Shown in pieces: positions 1-9,264 of a stretch of DNA of 64,000 bases. The translations under genes were made by a program, and so were the position numbers. The DNA is from Arenicola marina. Lineage: Eukaryota; Annelida; Polychaeta; Arenicolidae. Below the pieces are notes generated by a model. The model had not been told where the DNA came from and did not search any database. It saw nothing but the letters and a program-made list of their open reading frames with translations. Location of the stretch: positions 186,001 to 250,000 of the forward strand of contig CAXHSH010000664.1 of NCBI GenBank assembly GCA_964019135.1. Direction: 5' to 3'. Within the stretch, counting starts at the first letter, position 1; each line of letters opens with the position of its first letter.

Positions 1-1707
1 CGTGCGTGCGTGCGTGACTCCGTCTATGGCTATGACTGACAGAGTGATTTTCGCGCTAACCCTAACTGTAACCCTAACCCTAGGGTTAAAACCTTATTAT
101 AGGGTTACGCTAACCCTAACCTTAACCCTATACTCTTGACTGAAACCGAATTGTAACCCTAACAACAAGCCCACCCTCCCCGCAATCTACTCCCACGCCG
201 TCTGCCTGCCGCGCGCTGGCTGGCTGGCTGGCTGGGCTTTGGCCCGGGCGGGAGCTCTCCCTCCCTGCCTGCCTGCGTGCGTGCGTGCGTGCGTGACTCC
301 GTCTATGGCTATGACTGACAGAGTGATTTTCGCGCTAACCCTAACTGTAACCCTAACCCTAGGGTTAAAACCTTATTATAGGGTTACGCTAACCCTAACC
401 TTAACCCTATACTCTTGACTGAAACCGAATTGTAACCCTAACAACAAGCCCACCCTCCCCGCAATCTACTCCCACGCCGTCTGCCTGCCGCGCGCTGGCT
501 GGCTGGCTGGCTGGGCTTTGGCCCGGGCGGGAGCTCTCCCTCCCTGCCTGCCTGCGTGCGTGCGTGCGTGCGTGACTCCGTCTATGGCTATGACTGACAG
601 AGTGATTTTCGCGCTAACCCTAACTGTAACCCTAACCCTAGGGTTAAAACCTTATTATAGGGTTACGCTAACCCTAACCTTAACCCTATACTCTTGACTG
701 AAACCGAATTGTAACCCTAACAACAAGCCCACCCTCCCCGCAATCTACTCCCACGCCGTCTGCCTGCCGCGCGCTGGCTGGCTGGCTGGCTGGGCTTTGG
801 CCCGGGCGGGAGCTCTCCCTCCCTGCCTGCCTGCGTGCGTGCGTGCGTGACTCCGTCTATGGCTGTGACTGACAGTGATTTTCGCGCTAACCCTAACTAT
901 AACCCTAACCCTACGGTTAAAACCCTATTATAGGGTTACGCTAACCCTAACCTTATATACTCTTGACTGAAACCGAATGGTAACCCTAACAACAAGCCCA
1001 CCCTCCCCGCCATCTACTCCCACGCCGTCTGCCTGCCGCGCGCTGGCTGGCTGGCTGGCTGGGCTTTGGCCCGGGCGGGAGCTCTCCCTCCCTGCCTGCC
1101 TGCGTGCGTGCGTGCGTGACTCCGTCTATGGCTGTGACTGACAGAGTGATTTTCGCGCTAACCCTAACTATAACCCTAACCCTACGATTAAAACCCTATT
1201 ATAGGGTTACGCTAACCCTAACCTTATATACTCTTGACTGAAACCGAATGGTAACCCTAACAACAAGCCCACCCTCCCCGCCATCTACTCCCACGCCGTC
1301 TGCCTGCCGCGCGCTGGCTGGCTGGCTGGCTGGGCTTTGGCCCGGGCGGGAGCTCTCCCTCCCTGCCTGCCTGCGTGCGTGCGTGCGTGACTCCGTCTAT
1401 GGCTGTGACTGACAGAGTGATTTTCGCGCTAACCCTAACTATAACCCTAACCCTACGGTTAAAACCCTATTATAGGGTTACGCTAACCCTAACCTTATAT
1501 ACTCTTGACTGAAACCGAATGGTAACCCTAACAACAAGCCCACCCTCCCCGCCATCTACTCCCACGCCGTCTGCCTGCCGCGCGCTGGCTGGCTGGCTGG
1601 CTGGCTGGCTGCCTGGCTGGGCTTTGGCCCGGGCGGGAGCTCTCCCTCCCTGCCTGCCTGCGTGCGTGCGTGCGTGCGTGCGTGCGTGACTCCGTCTATG
1701 GCTGTGA
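1..1707. repeat. Satellite of ~270-280 bp with telomere-like motifs
   Basis: Six full tandem copies and a partial one. The marker GACTCC ends at 21, 300, 579, 854, 1123, 1394 and 1693, giving periods of 279, 279, 275, 269, 271 and 299. Each unit joins a GCGT/CTGG microsatellite block to a block of CCCTAA-type hexamers that contains a head-to-head CCCTAGGG junction. The first three copies are almost identical; the later ones share variants such as TATATACTC. The last copy is longer because its CTGG and GCGT runs expanded. It resembles subtelomeric or interstitial telomeric DNA. The array runs off the left edge. Confidence 0.93.
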
Positions 1708-2224
1708 CTGACTGGTTGCCTGCATGCGGCCGATCTGGGCCACTGACTATACTGGCTTTAGCAAGCGAATCGATTGTATAAACCAGAAATATAAACGTTT
1801 TAATCATAAAAGATGAACTATAATTCGTCGAATGTTTTCATAACCAGAATAATTGTGAGAACTTTGTTTCTCGGTGGATATGTCTTATACCCCGTGATTA
1901 TTAGCCCAGTGAACTTGACCCTTCTGACAACAAGCTGATAGGCAGAAGGATCAAGCAATAGACATGGTCAAAAAAGTAGTAATGCTAGCCTCTGCAATAG
2001 ACGCTAGGTGCGCTGCGGTCGCTTCGCATCTGGCGTGTGCGTTTTCTGTGATTTAGTGGGTGCCCCTACATTTCTTGATTTCCGCAAGGTCATTCCTGCT
2101 TTTAGAACACCTTTCCCTTTCCGGTTCGTTGGCTGAGACCTTGAGGTACGTGAAAGTGAATGTGACGCGTTGAAATCTCTATTTAATACATTTTTATGAC
2201 GATTTAGGACTGCGTAGTAAGATG
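1708..2224. other. Unique AT-rich spacer, no gene seen
   Basis: No convincing exon, repeat or RNA gene was recognised here. The sequence is single copy within the window. Its right part may still hold the decayed 3' end of the minus-strand Gypsy fragment that starts at about 2225. Confidence 0.5.
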
Positions 2225-3655
2225 ACCTACACCTGATGGAACCTTGAAACACTCAGATCGCTTCACTATGTAGAATGTGTTCCTGATCTGCGTGCCCACA
2301 AATTTGCTGTCAAAGCACCAGATGCCGTCGACAAAAACTACAAAACCCGGGCGCGCGTTTTGCAAAGGTCTCCATAGAGATAGACCAGGTCCCCAACTTC
2401 CACCAGGCACTGGTTAGCAGGCCTAGCGCTGGTGGCTTTGGATATTTCGCTGCACGGGTGATTTGTAGTCCGTTGTTGGTGTTGCGCGCTGATGAGGGAC
2501 TGGACCGTCACAGGGATCTGACTGTTCGAGAATTGGTCTCTTTGAGTGAACATTTCACGGGCAGGTAAACCCCGGGAACGTAAGCGACAATTCAGGGACG
2601 CTGTAGCCAATGACAACGATAATGGAGTAACGGTGCCACCCTCGGGGTCTTGGCGAAGTAGCTCGTACTCCAACTCTTGGATGGCCTTGTCGGCGATTGG
2701 GTTTTTGTTCTTGTTTTTTACCCTGCCGACCTCAATGATTAGGTGGTTTCGCCGTAACAGGTCATCATCCGTGAGGGCTTTGAATCCGGGAGCCGGATCT
2801 GTCCTGATGACCGCAGGTGGACCATCGAGGGGGCGCAACTCGATCAGGTGACGGATAAGAGCATCTTATGGATTGGTGACGTTCACTGTCAATGAGGTTT
2901 GTGGTAGTGTATGAAGTGATCTCTTCCCGGACTACTAAAATCAGCTGCCTTGCCCGTTTTAGGATGTCGGCCACAAAAGAGATGCCAACACTGTCAGGGG
3001 CATCACTGGTGGACTGTTCGATAAGAGTACGGGGAGACTGGCGCAGTGCGGCACACTGATGGCATCGGGTCGTGACGGACTCCAGTGTGCGATCCATGTC
3101 AAGGGCATGGAAGAAGCGGTGGACGACCCTTTTCAACTGGTGGCAAGACGGGTGCTCAAGCTTATGTGTAGTGCCGTTAAAAGGCTTTCCGAGACTTGCC
3201 TAGGCACAATGATCAGTTCATGTGTGGTAGCCAATGGATCCACTTTCTTGACGACTAGTAGGCCATCTTTGGCGATTGTCGCTGAAACCAGGTATCGCGT
3301 GACGTCTCTTATGCCCGTCTGTTTCTTGGAGGGACTCGTACCCTGATACAAGTGGGCATGAGTCCTACGTAAATGCTGGCAATCAGACTGGATAGCTAAG
3401 AAAGCTAAACGGCTAGTGAATGGGAGTCTTGAGCGTCGAGACCCTTGGGCTACCCGAGAACTCTCCACGACAGAGTTTTTCGAAGGCCTGAACGCAGGGT
3501 TTGCTGTCAGTCAAGATGCAAGCAGGGGACTTCGACCTGATGATGTATGGACTGAAGTGTTTTGTGACAACCGCGATGGACAGAGCTTCGACTTCGCAGG
3601 GTTGGCGGCCGCGAAGTTTGGCACTGAAGAATCCCGCGATGTGTAGTTTTCCCCC
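2225..3655 (-). pseudogene. Decayed Gypsy-type pol fragment (RNase H to integrase C-terminus)
   Basis: Read on the minus strand from 3655 down to about 2225, four or five overlapping reading frames give successive parts of one LTR-retrotransposon polyprotein. The RNase H part (about 3655-3430) shows [14 protein letters not shown] and [20 protein letters not shown], then stops. Next comes the H2C2 linker region with MTTRCHQCAALRQ-like cysteines (about 3130-3000). The integrase core follows (about 3000-2550, with ILVVREEITSYT and [20 protein letters not shown]). A C-terminal segment of the FVDGIWCFDSKFVGTQIRN type ends it. At least four frame changes and an in-frame stop separate the parts, so it cannot be translated as one protein. 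No RT, protease, Gag or LTR is present. The family differs in sequence from the intact Gypsy element at 6.1-14.6 kb, so it is a separate, older insertion. Confidence 0.8.
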
Positions 3656-3699
3656 TCTCGTGATATACAGAGTGGCTCCAATCCCATGTTTCCTGACAG

Positions 3700-4640
3700 C
3701 GCCATCTGTGACAATCTACAGTAGGTCATCTGGCCGGGGAAGTGTTGGGGCAATCTGGATTTCGGGGCAGTTCGTGGTGTCCAGCGGTGGAGCGAGCCGG
3801 GGTAGGTCGTGGGGCCCAACGGTGGGGCCGGCCGGGGCTGGTCGTGGTGTCCCGTGGCGAGGCGGTTCGGGGTAAGTTCTGGTGTCCTGTGATGGGGCGG
3901 GCCGTTTACCGAGGCAGGTCGTGATGTCCATCGATGGGGCACGCCGAGGCAGGCCGTGGTTTCCATCGGTGGGGCGGGTCGGGTCGAGTTGTTAAGCGGT
4001 TCTGCGGTATCGGGGGAAGGTGTGGTGTCCAACGATTGGGTGGGACGGGGTTGATCGTGGGGTCCAGTGATCGGGCGGATCGGGGTAGGTCGTGGTGTCT
4101 AACGGTGGGGCGGCCCAGGGGCCGGGGTAGGTCGTGGTGTGCAGCGGTGGGCGATTGAGAGACCGGGGTAGGGCGTGGTGTACAGTGGTTGGGCTAATCG
4201 GGGCTGGTCGTGATGTCCAGTGGTGTCGCAAGACCTAGGTCGGGGCAGGTTGTGATGTCAATCTGTGGGGCCATCCGGGGTAGCGCGTGGAGTCCGGTGG
4301 TGGGTCGGGTCGGGGATGCTCGTGTTGTCCATTGGCGAGGTGGAGCGGGGTATGTTGTGGTGTCCAGAGTTGGTGGGGGGGGGGGGGGGGTCGGGTTTGG
4401 GTAATTCCTGCATTTATTTGAGACTAGCGAATACAGCGACATGAAATAACGGACATAACAGAGGTCGGCTCAGGTCGTGGTCTCCATCGGTGGGGCACGC
4501 CGAGGCAGGCCGTGGTTTCCATCGGTGGGGCGGGACAAGGTAGGACGAGGTGTGAAGCGGTTCGGCGGTATCGGGGGAAGATGTGGTGTCCAACGATGGG
4601 GTGGGACGGGGGCGGGGAAATTCCTTTATTAGTTTCAGAC
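3700..4640. repeat. Degenerate GT-rich minisatellite (~35-40 bp unit)
   Basis: Diverged tandem units built on GGTCGTGGTGTCCAGCGGTG, some followed by GGGCGGGTCGGG. A block at about 3910-4060 recurs at about 4465-4620 (offset near 555 bp), with the same GCGGTATCGGGGGAAG landmark, so the array grew by block duplication. A run of G bases near 4375-4390 interrupts it. Open frames in both directions here are low-complexity artefacts. Confidence 0.8.
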
Positions 4641-4660
4641 TAGCGAATAAAGAGAGACGA

Positions 4661-4705
4661 ACCATCTTCCAACATTACTCTCCAAGTGTAATGCTGGAAG
4701 ATGGT
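4661..4705. repeat. Hairpin at a satellite A orientation switch
   Basis: Inverted arms of 18 bp (ACCATCTTCCAACATTAC and its complement, one mismatch) around a 9 nt loop. Monomers to the right read forward. Further copies of this hairpin lie at about 5948-5997, 15801-15851 and 17361-17412, each at a point where the array changes strand. Confidence 0.85.
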
Positions 4706-5947
4706 GTGTTACAGTTGTATGTTGCTAAAAGCGAGTTTTTTGTACATCATGTCGATAGAACCGAGCGTTTTGTGTAGTATATCCGTCAAACCGAGTGTTT
4801 TATGTGGTATATGACTAAAAATGAGTGTTTTGATTAGTATATCGCTAGAACCGAGTGTTTTTGGTTGTGTAATACTAGAATTGTGTGTGTTTACGTATTA
4901 TGTCGATTTACTGCACAAAAGACCCAGGTGTGGCGACATACTGTACAGAACACTCGGTTTTAGCGATATACCAGGGAAAGACACAAAATTCAAGTATTAC
5001 ACTGATAAAAACGCTCGGTACGACCGATACACTACTCAAAACAGTCTGTTCTTGCGATATACTATATAAAACAGTCGGTTTCAGCGATATACAACACAAA
5101 GAAACATGATTTGATCATTTTATTATCCAAAACACTCGGTTCTACAGATATACTACTCAAAACACTAGGTTTTAATTATATACCACATAAAACTCTCGCT
5201 TTTACGGATATAATAAGCAAAACGCTCGGTTCTCTCGACATTGTGTACAAAAAACGCGATTTTAGGAATATACAACGGTAACACATTATCTTCCAGCATG
5301 ACACTTACCAAAACACTCGGTACGACCCAAATGCTACTCAAAACAGTCGACTTTTGCGATATGCTACCACCTAAAGCTCTCAGATCTCGCGATACGCTAC
5401 ACAAAACACTCGGCACGAGCGATATACCATATAAACACTCGGTTCTAGCAATATACAACACAAACAAACATGATTTGATCATTTTATGAACCAAATCACT
5501 CGGTGCTACTGACATAGTCCTAAACACGCCCGATTCTAGTATTACACTACCAACAACATTCGGTTCTGGTGATATGCTACTGAAAACAACCTGTTTTAGC
5601 GATATACCACACGAAACCCCCAGGTGTAGCGACAAACTGTACAGAACACTCGGTTTTAGCGATATATCAGGGTAACACACAAAACTCCTGTATTACACTT
5701 ATCAAAACGCTCGATACGAGCGATACACTACTCAAAACAGTCGGATCTTGCAATATACTACATAAAACACCCGATTTTAATAATACACAACCAAAAACAC
5801 TCGATTTTATTTAGATACCACACAAAACACTCGATTTTATTTAGATACTACACAAAACACTCGGTTTTACGGATATACTACACAAAACGCTCGGTTCTAT
5901 CGACCTGCTGTACAAATAACTCGCTTGTATCAATATACAACGGTAGC

Positions 5948-5997
5948 ACACCATCTTCGAACATTACTGTCCAAGTGTAATGCTGGAAGATGGTGTG
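5948..5997. repeat. Hairpin at a satellite A orientation switch (copy 2)
   Basis: Same palindrome as at 4661. The arms extend outward through ACACCATCTTC and GAAGATGGTGTGT. Reversed monomers end here and forward monomers begin. Confidence 0.85.
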
Positions 5998-6510
5998 TTA
6001 CAGTTGTATGTTGCTAAAAGCGAGTTTTTTGTACATCATGTCGATAGAACCGAGCTTTTTGTGTAGTATATCCGTAAAACCAAGTGTTTTGTGTGGTATA
6101 TAACTAAAAATGAATGTTTTGATTAGTATGTCACAGAGCCTGTTTGACAGATGCGGTGAGTGGTGTAAAGTTCACTGACCCTGCCACTGACCTGAGTCTT
6201 GACACACTTGGCCAGTCACAAGCACGCTATGTCTATGGAAATTCATCTGAATTGTCTCTGATTTCTTGTACCACGTTCATTGTGTCTTTGTCATCCGGAA
6301 TGGTCTTTGGGTGTCCACACGTGGTTTGGGAGGTTGAGTTCTCGATGTAATCCAGTGTTACGGTAATCCATAGATGTTTCAAGTTGTATCATATTTAGTA
6401 AAAAACTTCGCGTCGCTGGCCATGCTTCATCAGTGTTCATACGGGTTTCCTTGACCTAAGCTGACCTGGCCGAGTTATGACTGTTGCATGGCGGGAAGAT
6501 TCGAACTGTG

Positions 6511-6518
6511 TATAAATA
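6511..6518 (+). promoter_or_regulatory. LTR TATA box
   Basis: TATAAATA in a GC-richer setting followed by a CT-rich stretch. The equivalent box in the 3' LTR is at 13922-13929. Confidence 0.8.
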
Positions 6519-7148
6519 GGGTCGCACGCCGGATGGTCTCTCTCTCTTCATTTGCTTCACGTGAAGGTGGTTTGGACCCCCTCCGGGACCTTACGTCAGC
6601 CTAACGTGTCGCCGGGGCATGTCGTCTTGAAGTCTTTTCTACAGGTATGTTCCGTTATTTTAATTGTCTCTTGCATAGTAGTGGCGAGATAAATTAAGCT
6701 TATATGCGTGTGCTATTTGTCTACTCTGGGTTTGTTTATAAACAGTGCCATGCGGTCTTTGACGAGAGGTGTCTGCACATGTCATTATCTGTCAATTAGT
6801 GATTTCGGTCCTGAATGCTAGTTCTCTCTTAGATTCGAGGGGTTATAGTAATTATATATTGCTTCTAGAGGTACTAAAGTATTTTGCATGGTTACTTTCC
6901 ATATGCTTTGACCTTCAGCTACCATTTTTGAGGAAGTTTAGACCATGTGCTCTGTCGGCCATATTCATGACATGACCATGTCGTTTTGATACTGTTTATC
7001 GTTGTATTTTGTTTTATTGTTTTCTAATTGTTCCTGTGTCAATTTCATGCGTCTGTCTGCATTTCTTGTACTGGGTTTATCTATACTAATGTTTGGCTAT
7101 AGTCTGGGCATTTTTGTGAACTATCTTGTTATGTTGTCTTTTCTACAG

Positions 7149-7154
7149 AATAAA
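7149..7154 (+). terminator. LTR polyadenylation signal
   Basis: AATAAA 60 bp before the LTR end. The functional copy for the full transcript is the one in the 3' LTR at 14560-14565. Confidence 0.75.
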
Positions 7155-7216
7155 ACTTGCCTGAGCACCGACCCCATCAGAGTGGTTAGAATTTCTTTCT
7201 GGCGCCCTGTTACATT

Positions 7217-7234
7217 TGGAGCCCGACGTGGGGC
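7217..7234 (+). promoter_or_regulatory. Primer binding site, tRNA-Lys type
   Basis: TGGAGCCCGACGTGGGGC begins 2 nt after the 5' LTR. It matches the tRNA-Lys1,2 primer site known from retroviruses at 16 of 18 positions by eye. This is where minus-strand DNA synthesis would be primed. Confidence 0.8.
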
Positions 7235-7853
7235 CCAGAAAGGCAAGTAGAAAGACTTCAATTCGGTGTGGGAATGCCCCCTGGTCATGATGACCATGCG
7301 GTGGGCTGCTAGTGGTGTCCAGTCAATACCCTAGGGAGCAGCCAACCACATTTGTTAACAGCAGTTGCTGGAAGATTCTGCGTGGGATGACTACATGGTC
7401 ATGGCGACTGCGTAGTGGGCTGTTTGCTGCTGGTGGAGTTCAGCCAGTATCTCAAGGAGTGGCCACCCACGTGTGATGATCCTGTGGCGGGAAGTTTGAG
7501 GGGGATGCTGCCTGGTCCTGACAACCATGTGGTCGGCTACTGGAGGTGTCATGCTGATGCCCCAGGGTTTAGCCAACCCCCATGAGTGACTTATTTTCTT
7601 TAACGTTTTTTTGATTTATTTCTTTTCTGCTGTACTAGGGTACAACATAATGATTCATTATAATTTGTATCTGTTACGTTCATAGCCATCCCAGTTACGC
7701 CTTATGTTTCATCTTTTCAGTTGGTTGGTAGTCTCTTTGTCAGAGTATCTATTTTTATTATAGTAAGTATTCATGTTACATGCTCAGCTTTATATTTTCT
7801 GATTGTTGTCATTGTTCTCTGTATAGATAAGGATATTTCCAGGTATCTCAACT
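7235..7853 (+). other. Retrotransposon leader with three imperfect ~115 bp repeats
   Basis: Non-coding leader between primer site and gag. Three related blocks start near 7281, 7395 and 7513. Each has CTGGTCATGA-like, GTGGGCTGCT-like and AGCCAACC-like parts in the same order. The spacing is 114 and 118 bp. Their position suggests a packaging or dimerisation signal, which is inference only. The rest (about 7590-7853) is T-rich. Confidence 0.7.
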
Positions 7854-9215
7854 ATGGCTAGTAGTGTACAGGTGGTGGGGTTTCCTGCTGGTACTCCAGA
7901 ATCTGCAATTAGGGGTTTTGTCGCTACAGTGGGGGAACCAAATTCTGTTGAACTTGTTGTGGATGAACAGAGGAGAGCCACCGGGACTGCTATCATCACA
8001 TTTGATAGTCCCGAGGAGGCCTCTGATGCTCAGGAACTTTCCGGGAAGAAATATAAAGGGAAGGGAATTAAAGTACAACCTTACACTCATGTCACGCCAG
8101 AGACTGAGAGAAAGACAGGGATGGTAGGAGCAGTGGGGGGATCTGCTGACCTCCCAGAAGGCACTGAGCAACAATTGTTGTCTTTATTTCAGGGTTTATC
8201 CCCGGAAGAGAAGGTTAGATTCATGTCATCCCTCACTAAAGTTCCTATTTCTACTAAAATCTCAGCTGACGTACCTACTTCTGTTACCCGGAATCCAGAC
8301 CCTGGTCCTCTAGCTTCTGTCTCCCTTCAAACACCTTCCCGACCCCAAGCGAGGAAGCTTAGGTTATTCTCAGGAAAGAAAGTTCCTGCGAATGGGGAAG
8401 TGGAATATGCAACATGGAGGTTACTTGCCCTTCAGAACTTTGATCCAGATATCCCTGATGCAGAGGTGAAAAGGGCCATGGTTCAGAGTTTGTTGAGACC
8501 GGCACTGGATCATGTAGGCCATATCGCACAGTCTCCCTTGTGTACTGCACGAGAGATATTTGATCTGTTGGAGAAGGTGTATGGCCAGGTGGTAGACGGT
8601 CATGACTTACTTGTGAAATTTTTTGGTTTGATCCAAGGGGACAAGGAGTTGGCCGCAGATTATCTGCAACGTCTTTACCTTACAATCTGTGAGGTTCAAA
8701 CGCATAAAGGCATTGGACAGTATGAGCTTCCTCTCATGCTTTTAAAACAGTTTAGCCGGGGTTGTGCTGATGAGTTTTTACTGCAGCGTTTGAAGTTAGA
8801 GGAGATGATGGAGGATCCACCCTCTTTCGCAGACTTGTTGTTGGCTGTTCGCCGTGAGGAGACCATGCGTGAAGAGAAAAAGGCCAGGTTGAAGGGAAGA
8901 AAAGTCCATAGTTACCCTGTTCAATCTGTGAGTGGGTCTACTGATAGCATGGCTACTCTCATGCAGCAGTTACAGAGTCAATTGGATCAATTGAGGACGG
9001 AAGTTCAGTCCTATAAGGAGAAAGTCACACAGGCTGTTCAGCCTGTATCCCAGTCTTCCTCCCAGGTCAAACCTACAACCCCCAGGGTATTCAGGGGTTT
9101 CTGTTATAAGTGTGGTCAGGAAAATCATATGGCAACTAACTGCAATAATGAAGCCAGACCTGAACTTGTACAAACAAAACTGTTGTCTCGCTCTTCCAGG
9201 AAACCCCCAAACTGA
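7854..9215 (+). CDS. gag: Gag with RRM-like N-terminus, PNMA-like capsid and zinc knuckle
   Basis: A 453-residue structural protein that would assemble the element's particle and bind its RNA. Residues 5-77 fit an RRM fold: VQVVGFP resembles RNP2 and TGTAIITF resembles RNP1, with helices between and after. Residues about 168-345 form a helical capsid region similar in layout to Gag-like PNMA proteins (TWRLLALQNF, DYLQRLYLTICEV, FADLLLAVRREE). A short coiled-coil stretch (about 364-390, MQQLQSQLDQLRTEV) follows. A CX2CX4HX4C zinc knuckle lies at C417, C420, H425 and C430. The start ATG at 7854 is the first in frame after the leader. The stop TGA (9213-9215) lies directly behind a slippery heptamer, so a fraction of ribosomes should continue into Pol. 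PNMA genes are known to descend from Gypsy Gag; kinship of this Gag to them is my inference. Confidence 0.93.
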   Translation: MASSVQVVGFPAGTPESAIRGFVATVGEPNSVELVVDEQRRATGTAIITFDSPEEASDAQELSGKKYKGKGIKVQPYTHVTPETERKTGMVGAVGGSADLPEGTEQQLLSLFQGLSPEEKVRFMSSLTKVPISTKISADVPTSVTRNPDPGPLASVSLQTPSRPQARKLRLFSGKKVPANGEVEYATWRLLALQNFDPDIPDAEVKRAMVQSLLRPALDHVGHIAQSPLCTAREIFDLLEKVYGQVVDGHDLLVKFFGLIQGDKELAADYLQRLYLTICEVQTHKGIGQYELPLMLLKQFSRGCADEFLLQRLKLEEMMEDPPSFADLLLAVRREETMREEKKARLKGRKVHSYPVQSVSGSTDSMATLMQQLQSQLDQLRTEVQSYKEKVTQAVQPVSQSSSQVKPTTPRVFRGFCYKCGQENHMATNCNNEARPELVQTKLLSRSSRKPPN

Positions 9216-9264
9216 GTGTGGCTCCTAGTATAGGGCAGCTGGGAGCCTCAGGTGAAAAGTGCCC
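9206..9264 (+). promoter_or_regulatory. Programmed -1 frameshift signal with H-type pseudoknot
   Basis: CCCAAAC at 9206-9212 sits in the gag frame as C_CCA_AAC, the X_XXY_YYZ pattern, and is followed at once by the gag stop TGA. After a 7 nt spacer, stem 1 pairs GGCTCC (9220-9225) with GGAGCC (9242-9247). The loop sequence GGGCA (9233-9237) pairs with TGCCC (9260-9264) to make stem 2. A shift here moves ribosomes into the pol frame, which is open from 9164. Confidence 0.85.

Larger units (their letters stand above)
4650..6128. repeat. Satellite A, left segment (interrupted by the Gypsy insertion)
   Basis: Monomers of about 38 bp around AACCGAGTGTTTTG and GTATATCGCTA. They are in forward orientation at 4705-4880, reversed (AAAACACTCGGTTTTAGCGA) from about 4885 to 5945, and forward again to 6128. 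The orientation switches at a conserved imperfect palindrome (see 4661 and 5948). The segment from about 4820 matches the sequence just right of the Gypsy element, so both flanks belong to one pre-existing array. Confidence 0.9.
6129..7214 (+). repeat. 5' LTR
   Basis: Starts TGTCACAGAGCC and ends GCGCCCTGTTACA. It contains a TATAAATA box at 6511-6518 and an AATAAA signal at 7149-7154, so transcripts should start near 6540 and be processed near 7170. Confidence 0.96.

Noticed and set aside
1..1707. True chromosome end
   Set aside because: The telomere-like hexamers are degenerate and embedded in a longer satellite unit, not a pure terminal tract.
3501..4665. Overlapping Pro/Thr- and Gly/Arg-rich frames on both strands
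   Set aside because: Low-complexity translation of the GT-rich minisatellite.
6129..7250. Small frames inside the LTR (6144, 6769, 7002)
   Set aside because: The same frames recur in the 3' LTR, and no domain or start context supports them.
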